Positions 60,095-64,000 of a stretch of 64,000 bases of DNA are shown in pieces. Origin of the DNA: Paraherbaspirillum soli (GTDB lineage Bacteria; Pseudomonadota; Gammaproteobacteria; Burkholderiales; Burkholderiaceae_D); the NCBI RefSeq assembly GCF_042654985.1, contig NZ_JBHSMT010000013.1, forward strand, positions 62,001 through 126,000, given 5' to 3'. The notes under the pieces are model-generated. The model saw only the letters and a program-made list of their open reading frames with translations, had not been told where the DNA came from and searched no databases. Position 1 is the first letter of the stretch. Each line of letters starts with the position of its first letter. The translations under genes and the position numbers were made by a program.

Positions 60095-61699
60095 TTACGG
60101 TTTCTTTAATCTCTCCAGCCCAAATTTCGCCAGCATCATATCCGCAGTTTGCAGCGCTCCCTCCACCCAACCCTGCGCATCGGAATAGGCTTCGCCGCAA
60201 ATATACAAGTGTTGCTGACTGAACGGCTGGATGATTTTCTGTTTCACTTCCCAGCTTTTTACGCCGATGTTCCAGCTGTTCCAGCCGCCGCCGAACGGGT
60301 CGTCGCCCCAATCGCGGAAGCAGGCGTCCTGTACTTTTGGTGTGTAGCTCAAGCCATGCATGGTTCCAAGCTGGCGCGCCACTTCGGTCACCATGCGGTA
60401 TGGCGCCTGATATTGGTCCCAGGTCAGTTCCGGATTGTGTTTCCGGTTTTCGGCGACAAACGGTTCGTCCACTTTGGCGACCTGCTGCCCCTTGGATTTG
60501 TATTTATGCCGCTGCGGCCGCAAGCCGTCCCAGAATCCGGTATTGTCGCCGTCGTCATAACTGGCCAGTAGCATGGCGGGTCCGGTTTTAACCGGTGCGC
60601 CATTGCTTTTCGGCCAATAGTAGGTTTGCCGTACCGGTATGTCGGTCACGCTGCGCCCGGCTTGTACCGGCACCACGGTACCGTCAGGTTCGGTGTATCC
60701 GGCAGCGCGCCACCATGGACTGGTATAGGTGGTAAATAACTTAAACAAGGGACGCGGAGTGACCGAAGCAATCAAGCCGTTGATTTCTTGCAGAATCGGG
60801 CTGCTGTCGGCCAGCAAATCCAGCGAGCGGCGCGGCATCGCCAGGATCAGGGAATTGGCGCGGACCGACCTGCCGTTGACCTGAAATTCAACTGCGCCGT
60901 CCACACTTTGAAGCGCCGATACGCTGCTGTTTATCCGAACTTCACCGCCCGCATCAGTGAAGAATTTAGCCAGAACCTGCGGCACCTGCTGGAAACCCTT
61001 GGTGAAGCCCTCGTACACAGAATCGGCCCCAAAGTCGGACAAATACCAGGGAATGGCGTCGGCGGCGTTCCAATTGCTCAAGGTCGAGTCGTAACCGCCC
61101 GCATCCATTGAATATTGATACGATTCGCCGTTAATGACCCGCATCAATACATTCCAGAACCCCTGCTGATACAAGGGCTTGCCGGCGAAACTGGCTTGCT
61201 GCGCCATTTCGCGGCGCTGCTCTTCGCTTAACTTTTTATTGGTAATGCCCGGCACAATCTGCTCGATCGCATTGATCATGATGGAACCGGCGGTTTGCCC
61301 GTGATTCGGGAAGCCAAGCCGGTACGGCACTTTATCCGGATTGCTGGTGAAGTCGGACAGGCGCAAATACGTGCCACGCAAATAGGCGATGTTTTGCGGT
61401 TGGTCGACCGGGAACGGATAAGTCGTAATTTGTTCGTTCTCCGGCAGCGCCTTATTCAGCACCTTAAGCAAGGTGCCGATCAACGGCTGCACCTCGGGCA
61501 GAATCCGCATGCCGCCCAGTTCCGCCACCATATCGGGAATGCCGGGCGGCGTGACCGACAGCAAGCGGCCGCCAATATGGTCGCTTGCTTCAAACACCAC
61601 TATTTTTTGTTTTGGATTGGCTTGTTGCAGCCGCCATGCGCTATACACGCCAGAAACGCCGCCGCCGACGATGGCGATATCAATTTTTTCATCTGCCAT
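60095..61699 (-). CDS. Flavin amine oxidase / L-amino-acid oxidase
   Basis: A 534-residue FAD-dependent oxidase of the monoamine/L-amino-acid oxidase family. The N-terminal GGGVSG (residues 12-17) and FEASDHIGGRLLSV bind the FAD adenosine part, and the C-terminal YICGEAYSDAQGWVEGALQTADMM segment completes the FAD site. No signal peptide is present, so it is cytoplasmic. The start at 61699 has AGGGATATGC upstream. It lies 112 bp after the ThDP enzyme on the same strand. Together they could turn an L-amino acid into its 2-oxo acid, then an aldehyde. The substrate (Arg, Phe, Trp or other) cannot be told from the sequence. Confidence 0.82.
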   Translation of the reverse strand: MADEKIDIAIVGGGVSGVYSAWRLQQANPKQKIVVFEASDHIGGRLLSVTPPGIPDMVAELGGMRILPEVQPLIGTLLKVLNKALPENEQITTYPFPVDQPQNIAYLRGTYLRLSDFTSNPDKVPYRLGFPNHGQTAGSIMINAIEQIVPGITNKKLSEEQRREMAQQASFAGKPLYQQGFWNVLMRVINGESYQYSMDAGGYDSTLSNWNAADAIPWYLSDFGADSVYEGFTKGFQQVPQVLAKFFTDAGGEVRINSSVSALQSVDGAVEFQVNGRSVRANSLILAMPRRSLDLLADSSPILQEINGLIASVTPRPLFKLFTTYTSPWWRAAGYTEPDGTVVPVQAGRSVTDIPVRQTYYWPKSNGAPVKTGPAMLLASYDDGDNTGFWDGLRPQRHKYKSKGQQVAKVDEPFVAENRKHNPELTWDQYQAPYRMVTEVARQLGTMHGLSYTPKVQDACFRDWGDDPFGGGWNSWNIGVKSWEVKQKIIQPFSQQHLYICGEAYSDAQGWVEGALQTADMMLAKFGLERLKKP

Positions 61700-61811
61700 G
61701 ATGCATATCCCTTTTTTTATAAGTAAATGGACAAACGAATCCCAGGAGACTGGCGGATAGCATGCCAATGCCCGCCAGTAGCCCGAGTGCTGCGCTTACA
61801 CCTGACACGGC

Positions 61812-63737
61812 CTAGAAAATCACCGGCGCATTCTGATTGTCGTCAGGCCCTGCGTTACTCAGTAGCTGGCTTTGCTGGTGGAACACATTCAAGGCAGGCT
61901 GTACCAGCGCTCTTGTGCTGCCGGTGGCGTCATCCGTGCTGGGCGGCGGCGGCGGATTCTGGGCCGTGCGCATATCCAGAATATAAGCTTGCCGCTGATG
62001 CAAAACATGGTCCATGCCGCGCCGCACGGCGGCTTTGACGTCTTCCGGGGTGCGCACCACTTCGCCGGCAAGTCCGCCCAGCGCATTTGCAATCGCAACA
62101 AAATCCATTACCGGGCTTTCGATGCGTAAATAAGAGGGATCGGTATTGTTGTCTTTCGGATGCCATTCATAGCCGGGCGCATCGCCATACGCCGCGACCA
62201 ACTGTTTCAGCCCGTTTTGCAGAGTATGGTATTCGTGATTATTGGTAATGATGTACAACACCGCCAGTTTTCGATGCGCTGCGGTCCACCAGGTTTGCGG
62301 ATAAAACAGCGAAGAACCGTCGCCCGTTGCCGCCACCACAAATTCGGCATCGATCTGTTGCCATCCTTGCTGGCTTAATTTAATCCCGAGCGTCGCCGGC
62401 ATCGACCAACCCAGCGAACCTCCGCCGACGCAGTAGTAACTGATCGGTGCTGCGCCTGCGGTACCGAACGGCAGCAAATACTGGAACGGTGCGGGGTCGG
62501 AAACCGCTTCATGCACGTACACAAATTTCTTGTTCAGATCGCGTTTGTTGATCTCTTCACGCAAAGCCTGTGCAATCACTACCGCCAGAATATTCGGCTC
62601 CGCCAGCGCTTCGACAAAGTACATATTCCACTGCTGCTGCCGCTTCGCCGCGAGCGCGGCCAAATGCCCGTTGCGCGCAGCAGCTGCGGCAGACGGCGTC
62701 GCGCCCAGCTCCGCATTAATCAGCGGCAGCGTCGCTTTAATGTCGCCGAATACCGCCGCTTCGCCATAATAATTCTTGCCTATATCCCAAATGTTATTGC
62801 TGAGATAAACCTGCCTGACCGCTGGCGGAATTAACGCGCCATCCGAATATTTAAAAATCGTGATCTGCGCCTGGTTGCTAAAGCCGCACAGAAATGCCAC
62901 GTCATGATCCTTGAACACACCTTGCACACCCGCCTGGGTGCCAGGCAATTCGCCCTGCCAATGGCAATCGTCATTCGGGAAGTTCGCCACGCTGCTAAAG
63001 GTTTGCAACAACACAGGCGCGCCGATCAATTGCGCCATGTGCTGCAATTCCGTCCAGGCATTGGCATAACCGACCGCATCGCCGGCGATGATGATGGGAT
63101 TTTTTGCTTCCCTGAGCGCCGTGGCGACCTGGGTAATCGATTCCGGCGCGCCGGTGAAATGCGGCGAGATACGCGTTACGCCCTTGATCTTGTCGTCGGG
63201 GCCAATTTCGCGCATCGTGAATTCCCACGGAATCGATACGAAAACGGGGCCGTTCGGTGCCGCCATCGCTTCTTTAAAGGCTCGTTGCAGTACCAGCGGC
63301 AGCTCTTCGGCGGCACGTACTTCATGCGCCCATTTGGTGTATTGCCTGGCTAAATCAACCAGATTGGATGCCAGCAGTGGTTCCTGGGTGACCAGTTCAT
63401 TTTGCTGTTGGCAGCATAAAATCACCAGCGGCACCTGCGAGCGCGCCGCGTTGAATAAATTGCCGATGCTATGCGCAATACCCGGCGTGACGTGCACCAC
63501 CAACACCCCGGGCAAACCGGTCATGCGGGCCGAGCCCATGGCCGCGCCGAGTGCGATGTTTTCATGCAGGCACTCGATGTACTCCACCTTGTTTTCCGGA
63601 TAAGAGGTGCCGTCGATAATCGGGATTTCATTGGTGCCCGGTACGCCGAAAATATGGTGGATACCCAGTTCGCTCAAGATATCGAAAACATAGTCGCGCG
63701 CCCAGCGTGTCGGTGCCTGCCCAAGGTGATTCGGCAT
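61812..63737 (-). CDS. Thiamine-diphosphate-dependent decarboxylase / acetolactate-synthase-like enzyme
   Basis: A 641-residue ThDP enzyme with the three-domain layout (Pyr, central, PP). The catalytic glutamate lies in IECLHENIALGAAMG (Glu59); the ThDP/Mg motif is GDGSSLFYPQTWWTAAHRKLAVLYIITNNHEY (about 478-509), with the usual GDG start and NN end. The relatives are benzoylformate decarboxylase, AruI-like 2-ketoarginine decarboxylase and acetolactate synthase. The C-terminal 60 residues are proline-rich and unusual. GAGGGGACAAATG precedes the start. It is the first gene of a likely two-gene operon with the amino-acid oxidase. Confidence 0.83.
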   Translation of the reverse strand: MPNHLGQAPTRWARDYVFDILSELGIHHIFGVPGTNEIPIIDGTSYPENKVEYIECLHENIALGAAMGSARMTGLPGVLVVHVTPGIAHSIGNLFNAARSQVPLVILCCQQQNELVTQEPLLASNLVDLARQYTKWAHEVRAAEELPLVLQRAFKEAMAAPNGPVFVSIPWEFTMREIGPDDKIKGVTRISPHFTGAPESITQVATALREAKNPIIIAGDAVGYANAWTELQHMAQLIGAPVLLQTFSSVANFPNDDCHWQGELPGTQAGVQGVFKDHDVAFLCGFSNQAQITIFKYSDGALIPPAVRQVYLSNNIWDIGKNYYGEAAVFGDIKATLPLINAELGATPSAAAAARNGHLAALAAKRQQQWNMYFVEALAEPNILAVVIAQALREEINKRDLNKKFVYVHEAVSDPAPFQYLLPFGTAGAAPISYYCVGGGSLGWSMPATLGIKLSQQGWQQIDAEFVVAATGDGSSLFYPQTWWTAAHRKLAVLYIITNNHEYHTLQNGLKQLVAAYGDAPGYEWHPKDNNTDPSYLRIESPVMDFVAIANALGGLAGEVVRTPEDVKAAVRRGMDHVLHQRQAYILDMRTAQNPPPPPSTDDATGSTRALVQPALNVFHQQSQLLSNAGPDDNQNAPVIF

Positions 63738-64000
63738 TTGTCCCCTCCTGTTTAGATTAAGTTACCCAACTAAAAAGACCATGCCTCGACCTCATACGCA
63801 TCAGAGCCGCAAAGGCACGGATATCGGCATGACGGCCCGCACGTTCGTCAGCAACGCCGCTACCGCTGCAGAGACGCAGTCGGACGATGAATAGCGAGGA
63901 TGAGGAGCAATGCCGACGATTCTAAGTCGTTATTTCCACGCAGAAACCAGTCTGAATTGACAGGTGGGATTTTTCTCGTATTCTGCTTACCCGAAGAACA
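63738..64000. other. Region upstream of the ThDP/oxidase operon
   Basis: A 263-bp stretch up to the window end with no convincing gene. A 37-codon frame at 63781 lacks a ribosome site and similarity. The promoter of the minus-strand operon should lie in the first 100 bases; no strong sigma70 match is obvious by eye. Confidence 0.3.

Noticed and set aside
63781..63894. 37-codon frame MPRPHTHQSRKG... near the right end
   Set aside because: No Shine-Dalgarno site, no recognisable features, and it lies in the expected promoter/upstream region of the minus-strand operon.
1..64000. CRISPR arrays, prophage or integrase genes, rRNA, toxin-antitoxin modules
   Set aside because: No regularly spaced repeats, phage or transposase proteins, or rRNA-like sequences were seen. 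The nucleotidyltransferase at 54958 lacks an adjacent antitoxin-like gene.

Overview
The window reads as chromosome of a high-GC betaproteobacterium of the Burkholderiales, most likely an Oxalobacteraceae member (Collimonas/Herbaspirillum-like). The basis is the core block thrS-infC-rpmI-rplT-pheS-pheT-ihfA-merR, the protein sequences of LeuA (long type), IhfA and the LysR-type regulators, and the gene density. The genus is an inference. I see no prophage, integrase, CRISPR array, rRNA or convincing tRNA.

Layout. 1-4.3 kb: end of a ClC chloride channel, a small Fur-box gene, and leuA behind a leader with leucine-codon-rich mini-ORFs. 4.3-10.2 kb: azoR with a divergent LysR regulator, a LysR/pcaD divergent pair around a 30-bp perfect palindrome, and the two-gene ergothioneine operon egtD-egtB. 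10.4-15.9 kb: a lipid/drug ABC exporter, a LysR regulator bracketed by two copies of an inverted-repeat element, a flavin-binding PNPOx-like protein, and a TetR-GST pair. 16.0-23.3 kb: a xanthine dehydrogenase locus in which xdhA is reduced to its first 24 codons ahead of an intact xdhB, then a TetR regulator and an electrophile/carbonyl detoxification operon (YqhD-like reductase, GST-like, CurA-like, DJ-1/PfpI). 23.4-32.5 kb: upp, then the translation block on the minus strand. 32.6-41.3 kb: a tripartite HME-type RND efflux operon, a RutE-like nitroreductase and a TctDE-type two-component system. 41.4-49.9 kb: MerR plus a carboxymuconolactone-decarboxylase-like gene, a LysR, an MFS permease, a PACE efflux pump with divergent LysR, and an acid phosphatase divergent from a di-haem peroxidase with a Pho-box-like site facing each. 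49.9-64 kb: an SDR epimerase, ArsR with an Old Yellow Enzyme, an orphan amino-acid binding protein, nitronate monooxygenase, a nucleotidyltransferase, a ProQ-domain protein, a three-domain UPF0145 protein, lactate permease, and an apparent operon of a ThDP decarboxylase and an L-amino-acid oxidase.

The most interesting signals are regulatory or architectural. They are: likely attenuation leaders for leuA (CTA-codon-rich) and thrS (Thr-rich 13-residue peptide plus terminator hairpin); a probable AUA start codon for infC; a dispersed approximately 115-140 bp element with 14-16 bp terminal inverted repeats (three full copies and two identical 26-bp half copies); the xdhA deletion; paired Pho boxes; and the oxidase/ThDP-enzyme operon. 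Functional names rest on recognised family motifs. Operator, promoter and attenuator calls were read by eye and are inferences unless stated.
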